In this document: positions 1-7,437 of the stretch, piece by piece
Layout: each line of letters begins with the position of its first letter
Position numbering within the stretch: the stretch's first letter is position 1
Source of the DNA: Opitutia bacterium UBA957
Lineage (GTDB): Bacteria; Verrucomicrobiota; Verrucomicrobiia; Opitutales; UBA953
Length of the DNA stretch: 7,437 nucleotides
Reading direction: 5' to 3'
Assembly: GCA_002293065.1 (NCBI GenBank)
Contig: DBCN01000089.1
Coordinates: forward strand, 6,294-13,730
Notes under the pieces: model-generated
Told to the model about the DNA's origin: nothing
Database searches by the model: none
What the model saw: the letters and a program-made list of their open reading frames with translations, nothing else
Position numbers and translations under genes: made by a program

Positions 1-1191
1 GTACTCGGCACCCTCGATTCCAAGGGTGAGGAACATGCTTTTGTCGCCGGGCTCATCGCCGCCCGCGGGCACAAGCCCTTGCTGATCGACGTCGGCACGG
101 GCGGCCCCGCAACGGTGCAGCCGGACATCACCCGCGAGCAGGTCGCGGCGGCCGCCGGAATCGACCTGCCTGCCCTGCTCGCCCGCAAGGACCGCGGGGA
201 ATGCGTGGTCGCCATGACCAAGGCCGCACCTGCCCTGGTCGCCAAGCTCGCGGCGGAAGGACGGATCCACGGCATCCTCTCCCTCGGCGGTGGCGGTGGC
301 ACGGCCATCGGGACGGCCGCGATGCGCGCCCTCCCCTTGGGCTTCCCGAAGCTCATGGTCTCGACCCTCGCCGCCGGCAACGTCGCGCCTTACCTCGGCA
401 CCAAGGACATCACCATGATGCCGAGCATCGCCGATGTCGCCGGCCTCAACCGCCTCTCCCGCGTCATCTTCACCCGCGCCGCCGGTGCCATCTGCGGGAT
501 GGTTGAGTCCGAACCCGTCATCGACTCCGCGCGTCCCTTGGTCGTCGCGAGCATGTTTGGTAATACCACCGCCTGCGTCACCGAAGCCAAGAAGGTCCTC
601 GAAGCGGCGGGCTACGAAGTCCTCGTCTTCGCGGCTACGGGTGCCGGTGGGCGCATCATGGAATCCGTCATCGAGAGCGGCATCGTTTCGGGTGTGCTCG
701 ACCTGACCACGACCGAGTGGGCCGATGAACTCGTGGGTGGCGTCCTAAATGCCGGCCCGGAACGCATGGACGCCGCGGTGAAAGCCAACGTTCCCGTCGT
801 CGTGGGTCCTGGCTGCCTCGATATGGTCAACTTTGGTGAGCAGGCTTCGATTCCCGCGAAGTTCTCTGGCCGCAACTTCTACATCCACAACCCGCAGGTC
901 ACGCTCATGCGCACGACCGCCGCGGAGTGCGCCGAACTCGGCCGCATCGTGGCGGAGAAGGCCAACGCCTACACCGCGGGCGCGGTCATCATGCTCCCGA
1001 CCAAGGCCATCAGCGTCATCAGCGCCGAGGGCAAACCCTTCCACGACGCCGCGGCGGACCAAGCCTTGTTCAGCGCCTTGAAGCAGCACGCCCGCGTACC
1101 GGTCCGCGAGTTCGCCGAAGAGATCAACAGCCCGGCCTTCGCCCAAGCCTGCGCCCAGCAGCTCATCGCCCTGATGCAGGCGAAGAAGTAG
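1..1191 (+). CDS. Tm-1-like ATP-binding domain protein (UPF0261), 5' end cut by window edge
   Basis: The reading frame is open from base 1 and ends with TAG at 1189-1191, giving 396 visible residues. The first ones, VLGTLDSKGEE, match the beginning of UPF0261/Tm-1-like proteins, so only about 5-10 residues should be missing from a family of about 400. Family hallmarks seen are the glycine-rich loop LGGGGGT (visible residues 95-101), PKLMVSTLAAGN, PYLGTKDI, the DVAGLN segment, GPGCLDMVNFG and HNPQVTLMRTT near the C-terminal third. The tomato homologue Tm-1 binds ATP through this fold and inhibits tobamovirus RNA replication; the bacterial role is unknown to me. No signal peptide or membrane segment is evident, so it is probably cytoplasmic. 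In many bacteria a companion TIM-barrel gene lies next door; none is downstream here, so it could lie upstream, outside the window. The lyase gene follows after 53 bp on the same strand. Family assignment is strong; function is open. Confidence 0.9.
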   Translation, partial: VLGTLDSKGEEHAFVAGLIAARGHKPLLIDVGTGGPATVQPDITREQVAAAAGIDLPALLARKDRGECVVAMTKAAPALVAKLAAEGRIHGILSLGGGGGTAIGTAAMRALPLGFPKLMVSTLAAGNVAPYLGTKDITMMPSIADVAGLNRLSRVIFTRAAGAICGMVESEPVIDSARPLVVASMFGNTTACVTEAKKVLEAAGYEVLVFAATGAGGRIMESVIESGIVSGVLDLTTTEWADELVGGVLNAGPERMDAAVKANVPVVVGPGCLDMVNFGEQASIPAKFSGRNFYIHNPQVTLMRTTAAECAELGRIVAEKANAYTAGAVIMLPTKAISVISAEGKPFHDAAADQALFSALKQHARVPVREFAEEINSPAFAQACAQQLIALMQAKK

Positions 1192-1236
1192 CCGGCGGGA
1201 CGAGGGAGGCTTGCCCTCGGCCGGGTTGGGTCTTTT
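1192..1236 (+). terminator. imperfect GC-rich hairpin with short T-rich tail between genes 1 and 2
   Basis: A perfect 6-bp stem CGAGGG (1201-1206) / CCCTCG (1214-1219) with a 7-base loop is extended by CCGGC (1192-1196) / GCCGG (1220-1224) across a 4-base bulge. It is followed by GTTGGG and then TCTTTT (1231-1236). The stem begins directly after the stop codon of the Tm-1-like gene. The T-tract is short and lies 6 bases from the stem, so this is at best a weak or attenuating terminator. It may also just shape the leader of the lyase mRNA. Confidence 0.3.
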
Positions 1237-1244
1237 GTAGGCCG

Positions 1245-2543
1245 ATGCGTTTGTGCGCTTTCCTTTCCTTGGCCTTCGGGCTGTGCGTCGGCGCCCGCCT
1301 CGATGCAAAGGAACTGTTCGTGGCGCCCGATGGCTCGGATGAGCAGGTGGGCACGATCGACAAGCCGTTGGCGTCGCTGATGAAAGCCCAGGACCTCGCC
1401 GTCCCGGGCGACACGGTCTGGATCCGCGGCGGCACCTACAAAGCCAAGCCCGACAAGTTTGCCCGCGCCCAGCGGGCCTGGATTTACATCCATTACTTCA
1501 ACAAAAGCGGGAAAGCCGGTCAGCCCATCCGCTACTGGGCCTACCAGGATGAGAAGCCCATCTTCGATTGCTCCGAAGTGAAGCCCCCGAACCGCCGCAT
1601 CAACGCGTTTCAAGTCATGGGCTCCTGGCTGCACTTCCGTGGCTTCGAGGTCACGGGCACCCAGGTGAACTTCAAGGGGCACGGGCAATCCTGCAACGTC
1701 GAGAACCACGGGAGCCACAACGTCTTCGAACGGCTCAGCCTCCACGACAGCCAAGCCATCGGCATCTACGCGTTGGATGGGTCCGACAACCTCTTCCTGA
1801 ATTGCGACGCGTACAACAATTTCGACTACACGTCCGAGGATGGTCGCGGGGGTAATGTCGACGGCTTCGGCGGCCACCCCTCCAAGGGCGCGACGAACAA
1901 CATCTTCCGAGGTTGCCGCGCTTGGTTCAACAGCGACGACGGCTACGACTGCATCTCCTCCCGAGAAAGCGTGCGCTTCGAAAACTGCTGGGCGCTGTAC
2001 AACGGCTATGGGCCCAAGTTCGAAAAGCGCGGCGACGGTAATGGCTTCAAGATCGGGGGCTACGGCAATACGCCGCCGCAGCCCGTCCCCGTCCCCGCCC
2101 CGCGCCACGTCACCGAGGGGTGTCTGGCGGTCCGCAACAAGGCCAGCGGCTTCTACGCCAACCACCACCTCATCGGCGGCGACTGGTCGTACAACTCGGC
2201 CTACCGGAACTCCAACGACTACAACTTCCTCATGCGCCCACCGGATAACTCCGCGGACATCGATGGCGTGGGCCACCGCATCGTGGGTAACCTCAGCTAC
2301 CGCGGCATCCGCGACGTGACCAAACTCAACGTCGCCCAGTGCGAACTCAAGGCCAACGCCTTCGCCACGGAGAAGAAGTTCACGGACGCCTCCTTCGAGA
2401 GCCTCGATGAGTCCGTGCTGATCGGGCCGCGCCAAGCCGACGGCAGCCTTCCGAAAGTCGCCTTCCTGAAGCCGAAGGATGCCAAACTCGCCATCGAAGC
2501 GGGCTTTACGGCCTACGCGGGGCAGAAGCCTGCCAGCAAGTGA
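1245..2543 (+). CDS. secreted right-handed beta-helix protein, pectate lyase family 9 (PL9) type
   Basis: This gene encodes 432 residues, close to known PL9 pectate lyases. The ATG at 1245 is chosen because it gives a typical signal peptide (residues 1 to about 21, MRLCAFLSLAFGLCVGARLDA, likely cut before KE); the frame stays open upstream but with non-homologous sequence. Residues 24-70 (FVAPDGSDE, then KPLASL and GDTVWIRGGTY) are the usual N-terminal cap of secreted beta-helix proteins. Asp206 (NVDGFGG), Asp231, Asp232 and Asp235 (NSDDGYD) and Lys269 (GNGFKIGG) match in order and near-exact spacing the calcium ligands Asp209/233/234/237 and catalytic Lys273 of Dickeya Pel9A. Such enzymes cleave polygalacturonate by calcium-dependent beta-elimination outside the cytoplasm. 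A proline-rich strip (277-286) follows the lysine. The stop overlaps the GTG start of the permease gene. Fold and catalytic site are well supported; the exact polymer is inferred. Confidence 0.88.
   Translation: MRLCAFLSLAFGLCVGARLDAKELFVAPDGSDEQVGTIDKPLASLMKAQDLAVPGDTVWIRGGTYKAKPDKFARAQRAWIYIHYFNKSGKAGQPIRYWAYQDEKPIFDCSEVKPPNRRINAFQVMGSWLHFRGFEVTGTQVNFKGHGQSCNVENHGSHNVFERLSLHDSQAIGIYALDGSDNLFLNCDAYNNFDYTSEDGRGGNVDGFGGHPSKGATNNIFRGCRAWFNSDDGYDCISSRESVRFENCWALYNGYGPKFEKRGDGNGFKIGGYGNTPPQPVPVPAPRHVTEGCLAVRNKASGFYANHHLIGGDWSYNSAYRNSNDYNFLMRPPDNSADIDGVGHRIVGNLSYRGIRDVTKLNVAQCELKANAFATEKKFTDASFESLDESVLIGPRQADGSLPKVAFLKPKDAKLAIEAGFTAYAGQKPASK
2521..2534 (+). promoter_or_regulatory. small hairpin just before the overlapping GTG start
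   Basis: GGCAG (2521-2525), a 4-base loop AAGC, and CTGCC (2530-2534) form a perfect 5-bp stem that ends 5 bases before the GTG start at 2540. It lies inside the last codons of the lyase gene. No Shine-Dalgarno sequence is seen at the normal distance, so start of the permease may depend on ribosomes that melt this hairpin while finishing the lyase. The structure is seen; the regulatory role is inferred. Confidence 0.3.
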
Positions 2544-3448
2544 GCGCCCCGAACCCGCCAGCCCCCGCCGTTTCGCTCCGCTGGGTTTACGTCGCGATGG
2601 GCTTCAACCTTGTCGCGTGGGGCATGTCGTGGGTCAACGTCCGCGCCATCGTCCATGAAGTCGGCGCGGGCGAACTCGGCGCCCTCCGCTACCTCATCGC
2701 TTCGGCGGTGATGTCGGCCTTGTGGGTTTTCCGCGGGCGTCCCCTCCCCGCGCTCGGCGATGTGCCGCTGATCGCCCTGCTGGGTCTCTTCGGGTTCACC
2801 CTCTACAACCTCGGCATCAATTTCGGCGAACGCACCGTCGACGCCGGCACCGGCTCGATGCTCATCTCCTGCGTGCCCATCTTGGTCGTGCTGTTCGGCG
2901 TGCTCACCGGGCGCGAGCGGGTCACGCCCTTCGCCTGGCTCGGCATCTTCGTCTCCATGCTCGGCGTCGCCTTCACTTCGGGCGCGTTCGACCATGGCCT
3001 GACCCTCAACCAAGGCACGGCTTTCATCTTCGGTTCGGCGGTCTGCGCGGCCGTGCAGACGCTCCTGAGCAAAGCCCTGACCAAGCGCTACTCCGCCATC
3101 GACGTGACCACCTGGGCCATCTGGTGCGGCACGCTCGGCCTGCTGCCCTTCGCCCAAGATCCGCTCGGCACCGCCGGTCGCCTCTCCGGCCCCGCTTGGG
3201 GCCACCTACTCTTCCTTGGGGTCGTCCCGGCCGCCCTCTGCTACACCCTCTGGGCGTGGGTCCTGCAACGCCTCCCGATGACCGTGGTCATGGGCTCCGT
3301 CTACGTGATCCCGCTGTTTTCGGTCCTCTTCAGCTGGGCCATCCTCGCCGAAAAGCCCGCCGCCGCCGCGCTGACGGGTGGCGTGCTTACGCTGGTCGGC
3401 GTGGCGATCGTGCAGACCTTGGGTGCGCCCAAGCCGGCCGCCCGATAG
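2540..3448 (+). CDS. EamA/DMT-superfamily permease, ten predicted helices
   Basis: The protein has 302 residues, the normal size for the drug/metabolite transporter superfamily. About ten hydrophobic segments are visible, near residues 13-33, 45-64, 74-93, 102-121, 129-147, 157-176, 188-205, 219-240, 247-269 and 275-294, arranged as two EamA repeats of five. Typical marks are the ALRYLIAS segment in helix 2, the small-residue helix ends, and ILAEKPAAAALTGGVLTLVGV at the C-terminal end, where Glu271 sits in the conserved gE position before helix 10. It acts in the inner membrane; family members move amino acids, sugars, nucleotides or other metabolites, often outward, and the substrate cannot be read here. 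The GTG start at 2540 overlaps the lyase TGA (GTGA). The next in-frame ATG at 2597 would cut helix 1, so GTG is preferred. The gene ends 2 bp before the stop of the convergent hydrolase gene. Confidence 0.9.
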   Translation: MSAPNPPAPAVSLRWVYVAMGFNLVAWGMSWVNVRAIVHEVGAGELGALRYLIASAVMSALWVFRGRPLPALGDVPLIALLGLFGFTLYNLGINFGERTVDAGTGSMLISCVPILVVLFGVLTGRERVTPFAWLGIFVSMLGVAFTSGAFDHGLTLNQGTAFIFGSAVCAAVQTLLSKALTKRYSAIDVTTWAIWCGTLGLLPFAQDPLGTAGRLSGPAWGHLLFLGVVPAALCYTLWAWVLQRLPMTVVMGSVYVIPLFSVLFSWAILAEKPAAAALTGGVLTLVGVAIVQTLGAPKPAAR

Positions 3449-3450
3449 GC

Positions 3451-5454
3451 TTAGTTCCCGCGATACTCCCAGGCTTCGTTGAAGAAGCCGGCGTCGACGA
3501 TGTTCCCGGGCTTCTGCGCATTGGGCGGGGTACCGAGATCCACCACGGCCCAATCGGGTAGCTTCGGCACCTGCCGGGCATTGTTGAGGTAGTCGTATTC
3601 GCGGTACGTGAAGGAACTGTTGATCACGACGTATTTTTGCGGATTCAACGGATTGGGATAGACCAGGATCGGCGCGTGGTCGGTGGCGGCGTAGGTCTTG
3701 CCGTTCACGACGAGCTTATCGGCGGTCCACTGGATCGGGAGTTGGGCGACGACGCGGGCGAGGAGCGCGTTGCTCTGCGGATCGCCCCAGAGCACGAGGT
3801 TATGCGCGGCGATGTCTTCCTCCTTCACGTCCTTGTCGAGCTTCACGGGAGCGAACCCGCGGAACTGCCGGCGCCACTCCCAAGAAGCGCGCTCCAGTTC
3901 GGACTTCACCCAAGCACCGGCCTTCTCGTTCAAGGGCTTCCCGGAGGGCGACACGAAGAGGAACGCGTCCATGAAGGCGTCGTCAATCGGGCCCGAAAGT
4001 CCGTGCTTCTTGACCAAGCCCGCCGCCGGCAGGGCCTTCACCAAAGTCCAACGCCCCTTGCTATGGGTCAAGGTGGCCTTCCAGGAACGATCGGAGGACG
4101 GACGCGGGCCGTCGACATCTTGGCCGTCGATGCGGATCACCACCTTCTCGCGCACGTCAAAGGGAGCCTGCCCCGAAGCCATGTCGAGGGTCAGGGCCGC
4201 GACATTGTTGGTCTTCACGGTCACAGCCTGCTCCTTGCCGGCGATTTCCGCCACGACGCGGGCGGCCTCCCAGTGGGTCTCCATCCGATCCACCTGGACC
4301 CAGTGCATGCGGTTATAGCGGAGGAAATAAGTGACGAAGCTGACCTCGGTCGGGGTCGGGTTACGGCCCTTGACCGCAATCGCCTCCAAGCGACGTTCCA
4401 TCTCCGCGAAGGAATCGGGGTGGATCTTATGCGCGGTCTGCGGCCCGATGATGTGGACGAGGTCGATGTTCTCGGCCAAGAGATGCTTGGCCATGATGTC
4501 GGCGGCCTGCTTCTGCTTGTCGAGCTCGCCGCTGTAGGCGATGGTCGGGGCGTTGGCGAAGTTGGCGGCGACGTCCGTGGCGTTATACCAGGACCAGAGG
4601 GCCTGCTGATACGCGGGAATCTTGGAGACGTCTTCGGATTGGAAGACGTTCAGGAACTGCGGGGTCTCGGCGAAGCCTGCACCGGGATTGATCGCGCACC
4701 AGCGGTCGGTGTAGTGCGCCCCGAACTGCCAGACCGCCGCGCCCCCCATGCTGAAACCGCGGATGAAGAGGCGGTTTTCGTCGATGGCGTAGGACTTACG
4801 GGCGTGCTCATAGGCCTCCCACAGGTCGATTTCGCCGGCGAACTTGTTGGCGCAACAATAGCGGCCATAGGGGTGCAGGACGAAGCGGTTGGTCGCGGGG
4901 ACCTGACCGACGCTCTTGCGGCGGTCCTGGAGGAAGCTGAGCTCGCTCAGGGTTTCGGCTCGCCCGTGACACCAAAAATCAAGGCGCAGCGGCGCGCCGA
5001 CATAGGATTCCGGCACGACCATGCCATAAGGCTGGATCGAACCATCGATCCGGGAGCGGTAGGCGCGGACGACCGGGCCCTTCTGCGTCGTCCACGGGGC
5101 TTCGCCCTGAGCGAAGGCAGCGGCGCGGGCCTTGCCTTCGGCGATGAGTTCATGGGCCGTCCTGAATTCGGTGTTCTTGAAGAACTCGTTGTAGCGGACC
5201 GCCCAATCGACGGCCTTATGGAAGATCTCCACATCCGGCAGGAGCTCCGCCAAACGCGGGTTCTTGGCCTGGGCCTTGGCGGCGTTGTCGATGGCCACGC
5301 GCAACTCGATCACGCCCTGCTGGATGGCTTTCTTGTCCGCCTCGGGCACCGGCACACCGGGCGGGGGGATCGGCCGAACCGCTTCGGCGACATTATCCTT
5401 GGGCCCATCGGCGAAGACGGCGGTGGCGAACAAAAGCAGCAGAAGCGGACGCAT
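3451..5454 (-). CDS. secreted alpha/beta hydrolase (prolyl oligopeptidase/dienelactone hydrolase-like serine hydrolase)
   Basis: The protein has 667 residues. The start at 5454 is chosen because it begins a clean signal peptide (MRPLLLLLFATAVFA, likely cut after Ala15); the open frame upstream adds only a Gly/Pro-rich non-homologous stretch. After a helical region (about 37-120) comes an alpha/beta-hydrolase core (about 135-360): DFWCHGRAETLSE (159-171, oxyanion-type HG), VLHPYGRYCCANKFAGEID (192-210), and the nucleophile elbow GFSMGG with Ser235. PGAGFAET follows at 257-264. The likely acid is Asp312 in SGELD, or Glu310, and the likely base is His342 in TAHKIH. Residues about 362-667 form a large second part of unknown function, ending with LWGDPQSN, ILVYPNPLNPQKYVVIN and LPDWAVVDLG, a layout I recognise from planctomycete and verrucomicrobial secreted hydrolases. 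It probably cleaves an ester or peptide bond in the periplasm or outside the cell. Substrate is unknown; sugar-ester cleavage would fit the nearby lyase but is only a guess. Confidence 0.85.
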   Translation of the reverse strand: MRPLLLLLFATAVFADGPKDNVAEAVRPIPPPGVPVPEADKKAIQQGVIELRVAIDNAAKAQAKNPRLAELLPDVEIFHKAVDWAVRYNEFFKNTEFRTAHELIAEGKARAAAFAQGEAPWTTQKGPVVRAYRSRIDGSIQPYGMVVPESYVGAPLRLDFWCHGRAETLSELSFLQDRRKSVGQVPATNRFVLHPYGRYCCANKFAGEIDLWEAYEHARKSYAIDENRLFIRGFSMGGAAVWQFGAHYTDRWCAINPGAGFAETPQFLNVFQSEDVSKIPAYQQALWSWYNATDVAANFANAPTIAYSGELDKQKQAADIMAKHLLAENIDLVHIIGPQTAHKIHPDSFAEMERRLEAIAVKGRNPTPTEVSFVTYFLRYNRMHWVQVDRMETHWEAARVVAEIAGKEQAVTVKTNNVAALTLDMASGQAPFDVREKVVIRIDGQDVDGPRPSSDRSWKATLTHSKGRWTLVKALPAAGLVKKHGLSGPIDDAFMDAFLFVSPSGKPLNEKAGAWVKSELERASWEWRRQFRGFAPVKLDKDVKEEDIAAHNLVLWGDPQSNALLARVVAQLPIQWTADKLVVNGKTYAATDHAPILVYPNPLNPQKYVVINSSFTYREYDYLNNARQVPKLPDWAVVDLGTPPNAQKPGNIVDAGFFNEAWEYRGN
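3472..3489. repeat. inverted repeat GGCTTC-N6-GAAGCC inside the 3' end of the hydrolase gene
   Basis: A perfect 6-bp inverted repeat with a 6-base loop (GTTGAA) lies 23 bp past the permease stop codon, within the hydrolase codons for Asp-Ala-Gly-Phe-Phe-Asn-Glu-Ala. There is no T-tract on either side. It is the nearest good stem to the end of the rightward operon and could help end or stabilise that transcript, but it may equally be chance within coding sequence. Confidence 0.25.
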
Positions 5455-5538
5455 GGCGAAGGGTTGCTTCGATTTGAGCGAAAGGATGCTGGGGAAGGAA
5501 GGACATTCCGCCCCAACCGGCCGAAAAACCAAGCGAAA

Positions 5539-5552
5539 CGCCGATTTCGGCG
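5539..5552. repeat. inverted repeat CGCCGA-TT-TCGGCG in the divergent region
   Basis: This 14-base sequence is a perfect 6-bp inverted repeat around TT. It lies about 85 bp from the hydrolase start and 71 bp from the uup start. Its place between divergent genes suits an operator for a dimeric regulator. It is short and GC-rich, so chance occurrence is quite possible, and no second copy was noticed in the window. Confidence 0.3.
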
Positions 5553-5594
5553 CCCCGCCACCACCCCCGACACCGCCCATTTGACTCGCCTCCC
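5553..5594 (-). other. G-rich tract on the minus strand, possible G-quadruplex
   Basis: On the minus strand, runs of 3, 3, 5 and 4 guanines occur in that order (complements of C-runs at 5592-5594, 5576-5578, 5564-5568 and 5553-5556), with spacers of 13, 7 and 7 bases and many extra GG pairs. It lies upstream of the hydrolase start and could fold in the single-stranded DNA or in a long leader RNA. The first spacer is longer than the usual limit of 7, so a stable three-layer quadruplex is uncertain. Confidence 0.3.
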
Positions 5595-5622
5595 ACGCCT
5601 CGGTCGCTCAGTTCTCCGCGAC

Positions 5623-7434
<1,812 letters not shown>

Positions 7435-7437
7435 GCC

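Larger units (their letters stand above)
5455..5622. promoter_or_regulatory. divergent promoter region between the hydrolase gene and uup
   Basis: These 168 bp separate two divergent start codons and must carry the nearest promoters for both, unless they lie farther upstream. I see TTGACT at 5581-5586, which resembles a -35 box facing uup, but the hexamer 17 bp on is TCGCTC, not a -10 box, so no sigma-70 promoter is claimed. Neither start codon has a Shine-Dalgarno sequence. A short stem CGAAG-GGTTG-CTTCG (5457-5471) lies within a few bases of the hydrolase start codon. The region also contains the perfect inverted repeat and the G-rich tract listed separately. Confidence 0.5.

Noticed and set aside
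927..1244. Upstream extension of the lyase frame to 927
   Set aside because: It overlaps the 3' end of the well-supported Tm-1-like gene and encodes Arg/His-rich shadow sequence; the ATG at 1245 begins a signal peptide.
969..2435. 488-codon open frame on the minus strand antisense to the lyase gene
   Set aside because: The opposite strand has a signal peptide and clear PL9 motifs. The antisense product is rich in Val, Ala, Gly, Asp and Glu with no recognisable domain, as expected for a shadow frame in high-GC DNA.
2513..3205. 230-codon minus-strand frame antisense to the permease gene
   Set aside because: It is a charged, Gly/Glu/His-rich mirror of a membrane protein gene and shows no domain.
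3431..3452. AAGCC / GGCTT stem spanning both stop codons as a bidirectional terminator
   Set aside because: The stem is only 5 bp with a 12-base loop and has no T-tract on either side, so it is not convincing.
5455..5580. Longer N-terminus for the hydrolase starting at 5580
   Set aside because: It would bury the signal peptide behind 42 residues of Gly-rich and unrelated sequence; the ATG at 5454 gives a standard exported protein.
5581..5609. TTGACT as a sigma-70 -35 box for uup
   Set aside because: The sequence 17 bp downstream is TCGCTC, which does not resemble a -10 box, so no promoter is called.

Overview
The window is dense, high-GC bacterial DNA holding five protein genes and no RNA gene, mobile element, CRISPR array or gene-free stretch over 300 bases. 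The largest gap is 168 bp. High GC, a signal-peptide-bearing pectate-lyase-like beta-helix protein, a large secreted alpha/beta hydrolase of a type I associate with Planctomycetota and Verrucomicrobiota, and the lack of clear Shine-Dalgarno sequences together suggest the PVC group. An Opitutus-like verrucomicrobium would fit. This is inference from style and families, not a phylogenetic result.

Layout. Positions 1-3448 form a rightward block of three genes: a Tm-1-like (UPF0261) protein cut only at its extreme N-terminus by the window edge (1-1191); a secreted family 9 polysaccharide-lyase-like beta-helix protein (1245-2543); and an EamA/DMT-type ten-helix permease (2540-3448) that overlaps it by four bases (GTGA). 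A leftward gene (3451-5454) for a secreted serine hydrolase of 667 residues meets the permease tail to tail, with 2 bp between the stop codons. A 168-bp divergent region (5455-5622) separates that gene from a rightward uup gene (5623-7434), a ribosome-associated ABC-F ATPase ending 3 bp before the window edge.

How they may work together. The lyase and the permease are very probably translationally coupled. The simplest reading is a small polysaccharide-breakdown unit: an exported lyase that cuts pectin-like polymer and a membrane transporter of unknown substrate, preceded by a protein of unknown bacterial function. The convergent hydrolase is also exported and could act on esters of the same polymer, but only proximity supports this. 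Uup is a translation housekeeping factor and is probably unrelated.

I found no clear undescribed system. The points most worth a second look are the intact calcium/lysine catalytic constellation of the lyase, the coupled lyase-permease junction with a hairpin just before the start, the large uncharacterised C-terminal half of the hydrolase, and a G-rich tract with an inverted repeat in the divergent promoter region.
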